The notes below the pieces were generated by a model. That model was given only the letters and a program-made list of their open reading frames with translations. It was not told where the DNA came from and did no database searches. The translations under genes and the position numbers were made by a program. Of a stretch of 64,000 nucleotides of DNA, positions 40,519 to 49,524 are shown piece after piece; the first letter of the stretch is position 1; each line of letters begins with the position of its first letter. The stretch is from Vreelandella sp031769195 (lineage in GTDB: Bacteria > Pseudomonadota > Gammaproteobacteria > Pseudomonadales > Halomonadaceae): positions 310,001-374,000 of the forward strand of contig NZ_JAVHNP010000002.1 in the NCBI RefSeq assembly GCF_031769195.1, read 5' to 3'.

Positions 40519-41736
40519 TTAACGGGCGAGCGAAGCAGCCGCCTTGCGGGTGGTGATTTTGAGCACCACTAACCCGGCTACGAGCCCCCAGAATGCCCCG
40601 CCAATGCCCAATAGTGTGATTCCAGAGCCGGTGAGCAAGAAGGTCACAATGGCGGCATCGCGCTGTTCGCTTTTCTCAAAGGCACCCGCTAGTCCGCCGC
40701 TCAGGGTGCCCAGCAGTGCAATGCCTGCCAGTGCCATCACTAGGACACTGGGCAGGGCATTAAAAATGCCGGTGACCGTGGCACCGAAAATCCCCATCGC
40801 CATATAAAAGACGCCTGCGGCGACACCCGCGGTATAACGCTTTTGGGGATTTGGGTGGGCATCGGGGCCCATGCACACGGCAGCGCTAATGGCGGCCATG
40901 TTCAGCGCATAGCCACCAAACGGCGCGAGCAGCAACGTAGCGCCGCCTGTCCAGGCAATCAGCGGCGAGCTGTTGGGCTGGTAGCCCGCCGCCCGCAGTA
41001 CTGCCACGCCGGGTAGGTTTTGGGTCGCCATCGTAATCACAAAGAGCGGTACGCCAATGCTCAGCAGTGTCATTGGATTAAACGTGGGTGCTGTCCACAC
41101 GGGGAGGGCGGGCGTCAGCGGAATTCCTTGTGCGCTAATCTGGCCTTGTAGCAGAGCAATCGCCACGCCGGTTAGCAGAACCCCAGGCACCGCAAGCGTT
41201 GGCCATAAGCGTCTGCCTGCCACCCAGGCTGCCAGCATAGTGAGCGGCAGCAGCCACTGGTGCTGCATCACGTTAAACAGCTCCAGCCCAAAGCGCAGCA
41301 GAATACCCGCTAGCATGGCCGAGGCAATGGCGCTGGGAATATGGCGCATCAAGCGCTCAAACAGCCCCGTGACGCCGCACAAGGTGATCAGTAGCGCTGA
41401 GAACAGAAACGCGCCAATGGCTTCTTCGATAGGAATGCCAGGTAGGCTGGTAACAAGAAACGCCGCGCCCGGTGTCGACCACGCGGTTAACAGCGGCATC
41501 CTGTAGCGCAGCGAAAGCCCTAACGATGTCATGCCCATCCCGATTCCTAGCGCCCACAGCCAGGAGCTGATTTGCGCCGTACTGGCTCCCGCAGCCGCAG
41601 CGGCTTGGAAAATAATCGCCGCCGAACTGGTATAGCCAATCACCACGGCAACAAAGCCCGCAATAACGGAAGAAAGACTGATATCGCGCCATAGGCTAGG
41701 CGCAGCAGAGTCGTGAGAGGTGGAGGGCGCTTCCAT
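40519..41736 (-). CDS. benE: BenE-family benzoate/proton symporter-like transporter
   Basis: 405 residues from the ATG at 41736; the in-frame upstream stretch overlaps the operator region and is rejected. About 12 hydrophobic helices. Family blocks: SSVIAGFVAVVIGYTSSAAI, LLTAWSTPGAAFLV, FVITMATQNLPGVAVLRAAG, and LLAPFGGYALNMAAISAAVC. BenE relatives import benzoate in Acinetobacter and Pseudomonas, but no benzoate catabolic genes are nearby, so the substrate may differ. Divergent XRE-cupin regulator and two inverted 17-bp sites suggest ligand-controlled expression. Confidence 0.85.
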   Translation of the reverse strand: MEAPSTSHDSAAPSLWRDISLSSVIAGFVAVVIGYTSSAAIIFQAAAAAGASTAQISSWLWALGIGMGMTSLGLSLRYRMPLLTAWSTPGAAFLVTSLPGIPIEEAIGAFLFSALLITLCGVTGLFERLMRHIPSAIASAMLAGILLRFGLELFNVMQHQWLLPLTMLAAWVAGRRLWPTLAVPGVLLTGVAIALLQGQISAQGIPLTPALPVWTAPTFNPMTLLSIGVPLFVITMATQNLPGVAVLRAAGYQPNSSPLIAWTGGATLLLAPFGGYALNMAAISAAVCMGPDAHPNPQKRYTAGVAAGVFYMAMGIFGATVTGIFNALPSVLVMALAGIALLGTLSGGLAGAFEKSEQRDAAIVTFLLTGSGITLLGIGGAFWGLVAGLVVLKITTRKAAASLAR

Positions 41737-41767
41737 GGGTGGCCTCGCGCAAGCTGTGGTGGCAATA

Positions 41768-41819
41768 TGTGCGTTATAGCGCACGTTCGCTACGTTACCA
41801 CTGTGCGCTATAACGCACA
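41768..41819. promoter_or_regulatory. Paired 17-bp operators between benE and its regulator
   Basis: TGTGCGTTATAGCGCAC (41768-41784) and its exact reverse complement GTGCGCTATAACGCACA (41803-41819). Each is itself nearly palindromic (GTGCG-N-CGCAC). Centres are 35 bases apart in the divergent intergenic region, suited to an XRE regulator binding as two dimers. Confidence 0.75.
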
Positions 41820-41826
41820 ATAGGGG

Positions 41827-41874
41827 TTGAGACAGGGTTTGAAACAGCGCTTGAGACAGGGCTTGAAACAGGAG
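41827..41874 (+). repeat. Four 12-bp tandem units in the XRE gene leader
   Basis: TTGAGACAGGGT, TTGAAACAGCGC, TTGAGACAGGGC, TTGAAACAGGAG. The last unit supplies the ribosome binding site (AGGAG) of the regulator gene. Confidence 0.85.
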
Positions 41875-41880
41875 AACGGA

Positions 41881-42468
41881 ATGGCAACTGAACCGCACAC
41901 CATTGCTGAGCATATTGCGGGCACCGTACGTCAGCTGCGCAAAGAGCGCGGCTGGAGCCTTGATCGGGCGGCCGGTGAAACCGGGGTGAGTAAAGCCATG
42001 CTCGGCCAGATAGAGCGCGGTGAGTCCAGCCCGACAGTCTCAACGCTTTGGAAAATTGCCAGCGGCTTTCGGGTGTCGTTTTCGACCCTATTTGATAGTG
42101 ATAAGCCCGCGTTAGGGGAATTGCACCGGGACGGTTGGGAGTCGGTGTGGGGCGATGACAGCGCCGGTATGCAGGCGCGGCTACTGTTTCCATATGATCC
42201 GCTGTTGGGTTTTGAGATGTTTATGATTGAGCTGGCCCCGGGAGCGCTGAGTGAATCATCGGCGCATGCCAGCGGCGTGGTGGAGCATATCGTGGTGATT
42301 GAGGGCGAGATGGAGCTACGTATCGATGAGCGCTGGCAAACGCTGCGAGCAGGCGAGGGGCTGCGTTTTTTTGCTGACCGGCCCCACACCATGCGCAATA
42401 ACACCGCGACCCGATTACGTTTTCACGATGTCATCCACTACTTGCCCGGGGCGGCTTCTGGTACCTGA
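41881..42468 (+). CDS. XRE-family regulator with C-terminal cupin domain
   Basis: 195 residues. N-terminal helix-turn-helix (VRQLRKERGWSLDRAAGETG, VSKAMLGQIERGESSPTVST) and a C-terminal cupin (GVVEHIVVIEGEMELRID, AGEGLRFFADRPHTMRN) that would bind a small ligand. ATG at 41881 follows GGAGAACGG. It is divergent from the BenE-like transporter and probably regulates it through the paired operators. Its 3' end overlaps the convergent nfo gene by 31 bases. Confidence 0.9.
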   Translation: MATEPHTIAEHIAGTVRQLRKERGWSLDRAAGETGVSKAMLGQIERGESSPTVSTLWKIASGFRVSFSTLFDSDKPALGELHRDGWESVWGDDSAGMQARLLFPYDPLLGFEMFMIELAPGALSESSAHASGVVEHIVVIEGEMELRIDERWQTLRAGEGLRFFADRPHTMRNNTATRLRFHDVIHYLPGAASGT

Positions 42469-43298
42469 GCGCGCAGCCAGTTGAGCTCGTCGGCCCAGAT
42501 CTCGGGCTCGATAGTCTCTAAAATCATTGGAATGCCGTGAATGCGCCCGTCCTGCATGATGGTGCTAAAGGCGTCCAGCCCAATATTGCCTTTGCCCAGG
42601 CTGTGGTGACGGTCGACACGGCTGGCAAAGGCGCTTTTGGCATCGTTTAAATGCATGCCGCGCAAATACTCAAAACCGACAACGTTGCCGAGCTCATCCA
42701 GGGTGGCCTGTGTCGCTTCACGGTTGCGAAGATCGTATCCGGCAGCGAAGGCGTGGCAGGTATCAATACATACACCTACCCGCGATTTATCGTCCACCTG
42801 ATCAATAATCTCGGCCAAGTGCTCAAAGCGCCAGCCCAGATTGGTGCCTTGGCCGGCGGTATTTTCGATGACCGCGGTAACGCCCTGTGTTTCAGCCAGC
42901 GCTTCATTGATGGAGTCAGCAATACGCGACAGGCACTCGGCTTCACTGATTTTGTTCAGATGACTGCCGGGATGAAAGTTAAGCAGCGTTAGCCCGAGTT
43001 GCTCGCAACGCTGCATCTCGTCTACAAACGCTGCACGAGACTTTTTCAGCCCCTCCGTTTCCGGATGGCCCAGATTAATCAAATAGCTGTCGTGGGGCAG
43101 GATTTGCTCAGGGCTAAAGCCGTGGGTTTTGCAGGCTTGCTTAAAGGCTGCAATAGCCTCGTCTGTGAGCGGTTTACCTTTCCACTGACGTTGATTTTTG
43201 GTGAACAGGGCAAATGCCGTTGCACCGATATCAACAGCGCGCAGGACGGCCTGGTCCGCACCGCCCGCCGCGCTAACATGAGCACCAAGATAGTTCAT
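42438..43298 (-). CDS. nfo: Endonuclease IV (AP endonuclease)
   Basis: 286 residues, normal length. TIM-barrel zinc enzyme of base-excision repair that cleaves at abasic sites. Metal-ligand blocks: NFHPGSHLN, VIENTAGQGT, CIDTCHAFAAGYD, MHLNDAK, DRHHSLGKGNIG and ILETIEPE. AAGGGGAACG precedes the ATG. A 31-base 3' overlap with the XRE gene is notable but both frames are well supported. Separated by 20 bases from the downstream end of the glycerophosphodiesterase gene on the same strand. Confidence 0.96.
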   Translation of the reverse strand: MNYLGAHVSAAGGADQAVLRAVDIGATAFALFTKNQRQWKGKPLTDEAIAAFKQACKTHGFSPEQILPHDSYLINLGHPETEGLKKSRAAFVDEMQRCEQLGLTLLNFHPGSHLNKISEAECLSRIADSINEALAETQGVTAVIENTAGQGTNLGWRFEHLAEIIDQVDDKSRVGVCIDTCHAFAAGYDLRNREATQATLDELGNVVGFEYLRGMHLNDAKSAFASRVDRHHSLGKGNIGLDAFSTIMQDGRIHGIPMILETIEPEIWADELNWLRAQVPEAAPGK

Positions 43299-43318
43299 CG
43301 TTCCCCTTAAAAGGCAGG

Positions 43319-44095
43319 TTAAGCAGACTGGCCCGCACGCTGGCGATTATCTAGGTAGCGTTTAAAAGCGGCGGGTTCATCAGTAATGGCACTGGTCACG
43401 CCCCATGCCCAGCGGCTGGCAAAGGCGCTGGGGTCGTTAGCGGTATAGCAGAGTATCTGGTAGCCATCGCGGCACATGGCAGCGGCTTGTGTCTGTTTAA
43501 GCCGCGGCCAGTGGGGGTGAATACTGAATGCCTGTACCGCCTCACACTGCTCACGCCAGTTTTTGGGCACGCTGCCAAACAGGGCGCCTAATGCCAGTGC
43601 CTCTTTGGGGGCGTGGTGACGGCAGTGGGCAAGGGCGCCTGGGTCAAATGACGAGATCACCCGCCGTTCAGGGGGAAGGGCCTCGAGAACGGTTGGCAAC
43701 ACCTCATCCACTAGGCGGACGGGGTCTCGGCCTTTATTGACTTTGATCTCTAGATTAACGCCCATCTCCAGCTCGTTCAGCAGGGCGAGCATGGCCTCCA
43801 GGCTGGCCATCTTTTCACCCGCAAAGCGATCTCCAAACCAACGGCCCACATCAAGTTGCTGAGCCTGCGGCCATGTGAGGTTAGCAAGCTCTCCTCGCCC
43901 ATCTGAACAGCGGCTTACATCGCTATCGTGCCAAATGACGGGCGTATCATCGTTGAGTAACTGAACATCCAACTCTACCCACGTAGCGCCCGCTTGATGA
44001 GCCGCACGGACGGCGGTCAGGGTGTTTTCAGGTGCTGCTGCTGAGTAGCCGCGATGGGCAATAAGCGTAGGAACAGAAATAGCTGGATGCGTCAT
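43319..44095 (-). CDS. Glycerophosphodiester phosphodiesterase
   Basis: 258 residues, cytoplasmic (no signal peptide), UgpQ-like. Catalytic blocks LIAHRGYSAAAPENT, WVELDVQLLNDDTPVIWHD and VNLEIKVN hold the His, Glu and Asp residues of the GDPD TIM barrel. It hydrolyses glycerophosphodiesters to glycerol 3-phosphate plus alcohol, which GlpD of this window could oxidise. It lies immediately upstream of nfo on the minus strand and may share its transcript. Confidence 0.9.
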   Translation of the reverse strand: MTHPAISVPTLIAHRGYSAAAPENTLTAVRAAHQAGATWVELDVQLLNDDTPVIWHDSDVSRCSDGRGELANLTWPQAQQLDVGRWFGDRFAGEKMASLEAMLALLNELEMGVNLEIKVNKGRDPVRLVDEVLPTVLEALPPERRVISSFDPGALAHCRHHAPKEALALGALFGSVPKNWREQCEAVQAFSIHPHWPRLKQTQAAAMCRDGYQILCYTANDPSAFASRWAWGVTSAITDEPAAFKRYLDNRQRAGQSA

Positions 44096-44272
44096 AACCG
44101 GTCCGTTGATGGGTTACTGATAAGCGAGTTGCTTCACATTGTTGGCACAGTTTAGCACGCAGCTATGACAGCGGTGTGTCGGCTTAGCGGGCTAATCACT
44201 TGATTTAAAGTGCACAACGCGGTTGGATAGCGCGCAGGGTATGTCCAATAATTAATAACAGGAGTCTCATGA

Positions 44273-45250
44273 ATGTCTAAGCGTATCCAGTTTTCCAAGA
44301 CCGGTGGTGCAGACGTATTGGAGTGGGCCGAGGTTGAGCCTAGCGCCCCCGCCGCCGGTGAGGTGCGCATCGCCAATAAAGCGGTGGGTCTGAACTTTAT
44401 CGATATTTATTTCCGCACGGGGTTGTACCCCGCGCCCGCCATGCCGTCTGGGTTGGGAACAGAAGGCGCTGGTATTGTGGATGCCGTTGGTGAAGGTGTC
44501 ACGCATCTCAAGGTGGGTGACCGTGTGGCCTATGCCCAAGGCCCGCTGGGCGCTTACGCCGAACTGCACACGCTGCCTGCGTCGAAAGTCGTCAAGCTGC
44601 CTGACTTTATCGATTTTGACACCGCCGCTGCCAGCATGCTCAAAGGCCTAACGGTTCAGTACCTGCTGCGCCAAACCTATGAACTGAAAGGCGGTGAGAC
44701 CATTTTGTTTCACGCGGCGGCGGGGGGCGTTGGCTCCATTGCCTGCCAGTGGGCCAAGGCGCTTGGCGTTAAGCTGATTGGCACGGTCAGCTCCCAGGAA
44801 AAAGCTGATCTCGCCATGGCCAACGGCGCGTGGGCGACCATCAACTACACCACAGAGAACGTGGTGGAGCGGGTGCGCGAACTCACCAATGGCGAAATGT
44901 GCGACGTGGTATACGACTCAGTAGGCAAAGACACCTGGGAAATGTCACTCGACTGCTTGAAGCCCCGCTCGCTGATGGTGAGCTTTGGCAACGCCTCTGG
45001 CCCGGTCGATGGCGTGAATATCGGCATTCTTAACCAGAAAGGCGCGCTGTTTGTGACCCGCCCGAGCCTGAACGGCTACGCCGATACCCGTGAGCGTTTG
45101 GAAATGATGTGCGAAGAGTTTTTCGCCATGATCGAAAGCGGCAAAATCCATATCGATGTGGCTAACCGCTACCCGCTGCAAGATGCAGGCAAGGCCCAGG
45201 ATGCGCTGCAGAGCCGTAAAACCACCGGTTCAACGATTCTGCTGCCGTAG
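44273..45250 (+). CDS. qorA: NADPH:quinone oxidoreductase (zeta-crystallin-like)
   Basis: 325 residues, zinc-free medium-chain dehydrogenase. Blocks: GLNFIDIYFRTGLYP, GTEGAGIVDAVGEGV, AAAGGVGSIACQWAKALG (NADPH-binding Rossmann motif), DVVYDSVGKDTWEMSLDCL. E. coli Qor is 327 residues and shares these motifs. It reduces quinones by one electron. GGAG lies 8 bases before the ATG. Confidence 0.92.
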   Translation: MSKRIQFSKTGGADVLEWAEVEPSAPAAGEVRIANKAVGLNFIDIYFRTGLYPAPAMPSGLGTEGAGIVDAVGEGVTHLKVGDRVAYAQGPLGAYAELHTLPASKVVKLPDFIDFDTAAASMLKGLTVQYLLRQTYELKGGETILFHAAAGGVGSIACQWAKALGVKLIGTVSSQEKADLAMANGAWATINYTTENVVERVRELTNGEMCDVVYDSVGKDTWEMSLDCLKPRSLMVSFGNASGPVDGVNIGILNQKGALFVTRPSLNGYADTRERLEMMCEEFFAMIESGKIHIDVANRYPLQDAGKAQDALQSRKTTGSTILLP

Positions 45251-45288
45251 TGGTAAAGAGATGATCGGAATCATTTCTTAGCGGGGGG

Positions 45289-45310
45289 CTTTCGCCATGG
45301 ATGGCGAAAG
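45289..45310. repeat. Hairpin between qorA and the rpiR-type gene
   Basis: CTTTCGCCAT-GG-ATGGCGAAAG, a perfect 10-bp inverted repeat between convergent genes. No T tract on either strand, so termination is uncertain. Confidence 0.6.
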
Positions 45311-45382
45311 GAGCGTCTATGGAAGGACTCACAGTGCCCCGCCGAGTGGTGTTCCGGTCTGATGTCATTCCTAATTGGCTGT

Positions 45383-46279
45383 TTAGGCAATCTCTATATA
45401 CGCTCCTAACTGACGCATTCGGCTCTCAAAGCTTGTCACGTTATCGACCAACTGGTCGGGGCCGGATGCCACGCACTCCGCTAACATCGCTTCACTTAAG
45501 GTAATAGCGGCGAGAATCGACGGGAAAAAGTGCGGCGTGGCGTTGGCAACGGTAAACGTCACGCTGGCACCCGGCACCAGCGGCGAACGAAGCGTATCGG
45601 TAATCACGATGGCCTGAACGCCGTTGGCGCGGGTGATCTCCAGCGCTTTCACGGTCTCGGCGCAGTAGGGCTCAAACCCAAACGCCACCACCACATCCTG
45701 CTCGTTGAACGGCGAAAGCTCTGTTAAAAGCCCCCCTTCTTGGCCGCGAATCAGCGTGACCTCTGGCATTGCGATGCGCCCCACATAGGCAAAGTGATAA
45801 GCGCAGGCGAAGGTGTCGCGAAACCCCACCACCGCCACTCGACGTGCCGCGAGAATACGCTCAGCGGCCTCTTTTACCCGGGTGTGATTATCGGCGGTGA
45901 ACAGTTTTCCGATATTGTCGAAGGCCGCATCGCCCACCTCCACAAACAGCGCCTCTTCTGGATGGCGCGGCTGATGCTTTAGCTTATTGGCACGGCCTGA
46001 AAGCTCTACCGGTGCTGATTGCACGGCCGATTGGAACACCTCGCGAAACGTGTCATAGCTCTCGAACCCCAGGCGCTTTGCCAGCCGAACCAAGGTGGAC
46101 GGAGTCACGGACGCTGCCTGGGCGGTTTTACGAATCGACTGAAACGCCATCTCCATTGGGTGTTCCAGCACATAGCTGGCAGCCCGTTTTAGTTGTGGGC
46201 TAAGTGCGGAGTAGTGCTCGGCAAGCTGCTGGTGAATGCTATCCAGGCCTGTTGCAGCGCCGCTATCGGTATCTAACAT
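45383..46279 (-). CDS. RpiR/MurR-family regulator with SIS domain
   Basis: About 298 residues. N-terminal helix-turn-helix (TAQAASVTPSTLVRLAKRLG) and a C-terminal SIS domain (RRVAVVGFRDTFACAYHFAY, NGVQAIVITDTLRSPLVPGA), which normally binds phosphosugars. Here the divergent genes concern acyl-CoA metabolism, so the effector may be different. ATG at 46279 chosen because AAGG has proper spacing; GTG two codons upstream is possible. Likely controls the divergent cluster through ACATTTGT-type repeats. Confidence 0.88.
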   Translation of the reverse strand: MLDTDSGAATGLDSIHQQLAEHYSALSPQLKRAASYVLEHPMEMAFQSIRKTAQAASVTPSTLVRLAKRLGFESYDTFREVFQSAVQSAPVELSGRANKLKHQPRHPEEALFVEVGDAAFDNIGKLFTADNHTRVKEAAERILAARRVAVVGFRDTFACAYHFAYVGRIAMPEVTLIRGQEGGLLTELSPFNEQDVVVAFGFEPYCAETVKALEITRANGVQAIVITDTLRSPLVPGASVTFTVANATPHFFPSILAAITLSEAMLAECVASGPDQLVDNVTSFESRMRQLGAYIEIA

Positions 46280-46300
46280 GGCCACCTTATCCTTTCAAAT

Positions 46301-46423
46301 AAAACATTTGTGTCAATGATAAATGTTTTTGTCACATATGTATTGACGCCTTAGCTCAGCATGACCTATCGTTCGAAAAATACATTTGTTCCCCTATTTA
46401 ATTTAAAAAGAAACAAATGTTCC
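46301..46423. promoter_or_regulatory. Repeated ACATTTGT-type sites in the divergent promoter
   Basis: Four related sites: AAAACATTTGTGTC (46301), ATAAATGTTTTTGTCA (46319), ATACATTTGTTCC (46380) and, inverted, GAAACAAATGTTCC (46410). They occupy the region between the rpiR-type gene and the enoyl-CoA hydratase and are good candidates for its operator. Confidence 0.6.
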
Positions 46424-46467
46424 TTTTCCAAGCCGCTCCAGCCTTATAGGAGGTTAGAGAACGCACC

Positions 46468-47277
46468 ATGTCTGCTGACGCTACTGCACTGCCACGTTAC
46501 GAAACGCTGCTGGTCTCTTCCGATGCCCATGTTCTGACGATTCGATTCAATCGACCAGAGCGTTTAAATGCGGTGATTGAAACGCTCTACCTAGAACTGC
46601 TGGACGCGCTGCAGTGGGCGCAGCGGTCGTCGCAAGTCAGGGCGGTGATCGTGACCGGCGAAGGCCGCGCTTTTTGTGTGGGGGCGGATATGAAAGCCCA
46701 CGGCAGCGCCACGCGCACGCTGTTTCAACGTCGGGCCTATTTACAGCTGGGTAACGACGTATGTGAGGCCATCGCCAAACTGAGTAAGCCGGTAATAGCG
46801 GCAGTGAACGGTTATGCGCTGGGGGCGGGGGCTGAAATGGCGGTCGCCTGTGATTTTATCGTGATGGCCGATGACGCGCAGATTGGCTTTCCAGAAACCA
46901 GTATTGGTACCTGCGTGGGGGGCGGGGTCTCCAAACTGCTGCCCCAACTGGTGGGACTCACCCAGGCCCGCCGCCTGCTCTACTTAGGCGACAAGATCAA
47001 TGGGGAGGAAGCCATGCGCATTGGCTTAGCGCTGGCAAGCCACCCCAAAGCGCGATTGATGGCTGAAGTGCAAACACTCGCCGGGCGGCTGGCAAAGCAG
47101 GCGCCGGTGTCCATGGCGATGTTAAAGCCGCTGGTCAACCGTAGCGCCCATACTAGTATGGAGAGCCAGCTACAGCAGGAGCTAGACGCGGTGTTTACCT
47201 GTTCCACTACCCAGGATTGGCAAGAAGGGGTGGATGCCTTTGCCGAGCGGCGGGCGCCGATTTTTCAGGGCCAATGA
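46468..47277 (+). CDS. Enoyl-CoA hydratase/isomerase family protein (first of two)
   Basis: 269 residues. Crotonase fold with RFNRPERLNAV, FCVGADMKA, the oxyanion segment GYALGAGAEMA and FPETSIGTCVGGG; both catalytic Glu positions of mitochondrial hydratase are present. It should hydrate an enoyl-CoA. AGGAGG lies before the ATG. First gene of the RpiR-linked cluster, 66 bases before the acyl-CoA synthetase gene. Confidence 0.85.
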   Translation: MSADATALPRYETLLVSSDAHVLTIRFNRPERLNAVIETLYLELLDALQWAQRSSQVRAVIVTGEGRAFCVGADMKAHGSATRTLFQRRAYLQLGNDVCEAIAKLSKPVIAAVNGYALGAGAEMAVACDFIVMADDAQIGFPETSIGTCVGGGVSKLLPQLVGLTQARRLLYLGDKINGEEAMRIGLALASHPKARLMAEVQTLAGRLAKQAPVSMAMLKPLVNRSAHTSMESQLQQELDAVFTCSTTQDWQEGVDAFAERRAPIFQGQ

Positions 47278-47343
47278 TCTCGGCCCTTAGTCATTCGCTT
47301 TGAATCACGCTGTCGCGCACTTCTTTATCAAACAGGTTACGCC

Positions 47344-49524
47344 ATGAACACTCTTGAAGGTCATCTGCCCATCCGCAGCCCGCTGCATGACATCTTAAAG
47401 CCCTCTGGCATTGCGGTGGTGGGAGCCTCTGCAGACCCCACCAAACGGGGCTATAAAGCCATGGTTGGCCTCATTAAAGGCGGCTACCAGGGAAATATTT
47501 ACCCCATCAATCCCAAAGCCGATCACATTTTAGGCGTGAAGGCGTGGCCATCACTCACCGAGATGCCGAGCAGTCCTGAGCTTGCGCTATTGTGCACGCC
47601 TGCAGCCAGTGTGCCTGCGCTAATCGCCGAGTGTGGACGCCGGGGAGTGAAAGGGGCGGTCATACTTGCTAGCGGGTTTGGAGAAACCGGCGAAGAGGGC
47701 GCAGCGCTAGAAGCACAAATGATGGAGGCCGCCCGCGCTCACGGCGTTCGTGTGATTGGCCCAAATACCTCCGGTATCTTCAACCTGCACCATCACATTA
47801 ATTTATTGGCACTGGAGAACGTGACGCCGGGTGATATTGGGATTATTTCCCAATCTGGCAATATGCTGCTCTCTCTTGCGCTGGAAGCCCAGCATAACGG
47901 GCAAGTGGGGTTCAGCACTTACGTTGGCCCTGGCAACCAAAGTGATATCGGGTTCAACGACTACCTACGCTATTTAGGGGAAGACGAGCATACCCGCGTG
48001 GCCACGCTCTATGTGGAAGGCTTTCGCGACGGGCAGCAATTTTTAAAGGTCGCCCGCGATGTCACTGCCATGAAACCTGTGGTGGTGTATAAGTCCGGTG
48101 CCACCGAGCAGGGCCAAAAAGCCGCTAGCTCTCACACCGGTGCGTTGGCCGGTAGCTACCAAATGACCGTCGACCTGTTGCGCCAAGCGGGCGTTAGCGT
48201 GGTGCAGTACTCCGATGAAATCCTGCCTGTGGCGGAAGGGTTAGGGCGGCTGCAACAAGCCCCCGGTAAGCGTGTGGCAGTTATTTCTGACGGCGGCGGC
48301 CAAGCGACGATTGCCGCCGACCGATTATCGGAAGCAGGGCTGACGCTTGCCGAGTTGTCAGACGCCACGCGCGCCGCGCTGCGTGAGCTGCTGCTACCTC
48401 AGGCCTCTACGATGAATCCAGTGGATGTGGCCGGTTCCTCGGATACGAACCCTTCGCTGCTCGCTCGTTGCATCGAGCTGGTCATGGCAGATGAAGAGGT
48501 CGATAGCGTGTTTCTAGTGGGCATGTTTGGCGGTTACAGCCTGCGCTTTGCAGAGTCGCTGATGGGCGATGAGATGCGCGGTGCGGAGCGTATGGTGGAG
48601 CTTGCTCAAGCCTCCGAGAAACCGCTGGTGATTTACAGCCTCTATTCCCCTATCAAACCGCCTGCGCTGCGTCGTTTACACGAGGCAGGCTTGCCGGTAT
48701 ACGCTTCAATCGAACATGCGGTGCGGGTGCTTGGCGCCTTGGGCGAGCGCGGGGAGTACCTGTCCAGCCGACAGGTACAAGCGCCGCTAGCCTCCGCTGC
48801 ACCGTCAGAAATAGGGAAGACCTTACTAGTGCTGGCCACGTCAGAAGGGCGCGATTTACTGGAGTTTGAAGCCAAGGCACTACTGGAGGAGCACGGCATT
48901 ACCGTGCCTGCCGAGTGGCGGGTGCGCCATGAGGATGAGCTGGCCGAGATTGCCCAGCGCACCGGAACAACGCCCCTGGCGATGAAGGTGGTGTCAAAAG
49001 ATATTCTGCATAAATCGGATGCGGGCGGGGTCAAGCTCAACCTGGTGGGTGAGGCCGCGCTGCGCGATGCCTTTCAGGCCATTAACGCAAACGCCCAAGC
49101 TTACGATGCGAATGCCCAGGTAGAGGGCGTGCTGGTAACGCCCATGGCAGAGAAGGGCGTCGAGGTGATCATTGGCATGCTGCGCGATCCTATTTTTGGC
49201 CCGGTACTGATGTTTGGGTTGGGCGGTATCTTTGTCGAGGTGCTAGAGGATGTGGCCTTCCGCTCGCTGCCGCTGACTCAGCGCGACGCGCAGTCTATGG
49301 TCGACCAAATTAAAGCGCAGAAAATACTGGCAGGGGTGCGAGGTGCAGCAGGAGTCGATAAACAGGCGCTAGTGTCGCTGTTGATGCAGGTGTCTCAGCT
49401 GGTGGAAGCTTACCCAGAGATTTGCGAACTAGACTTGAACCCGGTGATTGCCTATCCAAAAGGCCATTCTGCCGCTAACTATGCCATTGTCGATGCCCGA
49501 ATGATTGTGGAGCGCCACTTATGA
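47344..49524 (+). CDS. ADP-forming acyl-CoA synthetase (acetate--CoA ligase family), fused alpha-beta
   Basis: 726 residues. Domain order: CoA-binding (about 15-110, IAVVGASADPTKRGYKA), succinyl-CoA-ligase-like domains (about 150-450) with the phospho-His segment SSHTGALAGSYQ, and an ATP-grasp domain (about 500-720, MKVVSKDILHKSDAGGVKLN, GPVLMFGLGGIFVEVLEDV, ICELDLNPVIAY). The enzyme activates a carboxylic acid to its CoA ester with ATP giving ADP and phosphate. Related proteins act on acetate, aromatic acids or hydroxycinnamates; the two flanking enoyl-CoA hydratases argue for an unsaturated or beta-oxidised acid. Overlaps the next gene by 4 bases. Confidence 0.9.
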   Translation: MNTLEGHLPIRSPLHDILKPSGIAVVGASADPTKRGYKAMVGLIKGGYQGNIYPINPKADHILGVKAWPSLTEMPSSPELALLCTPAASVPALIAECGRRGVKGAVILASGFGETGEEGAALEAQMMEAARAHGVRVIGPNTSGIFNLHHHINLLALENVTPGDIGIISQSGNMLLSLALEAQHNGQVGFSTYVGPGNQSDIGFNDYLRYLGEDEHTRVATLYVEGFRDGQQFLKVARDVTAMKPVVVYKSGATEQGQKAASSHTGALAGSYQMTVDLLRQAGVSVVQYSDEILPVAEGLGRLQQAPGKRVAVISDGGGQATIAADRLSEAGLTLAELSDATRAALRELLLPQASTMNPVDVAGSSDTNPSLLARCIELVMADEEVDSVFLVGMFGGYSLRFAESLMGDEMRGAERMVELAQASEKPLVIYSLYSPIKPPALRRLHEAGLPVYASIEHAVRVLGALGERGEYLSSRQVQAPLASAAPSEIGKTLLVLATSEGRDLLEFEAKALLEEHGITVPAEWRVRHEDELAEIAQRTGTTPLAMKVVSKDILHKSDAGGVKLNLVGEAALRDAFQAINANAQAYDANAQVEGVLVTPMAEKGVEVIIGMLRDPIFGPVLMFGLGGIFVEVLEDVAFRSLPLTQRDAQSMVDQIKAQKILAGVRGAAGVDKQALVSLLMQVSQLVEAYPEICELDLNPVIAYPKGHSAANYAIVDARMIVERHL

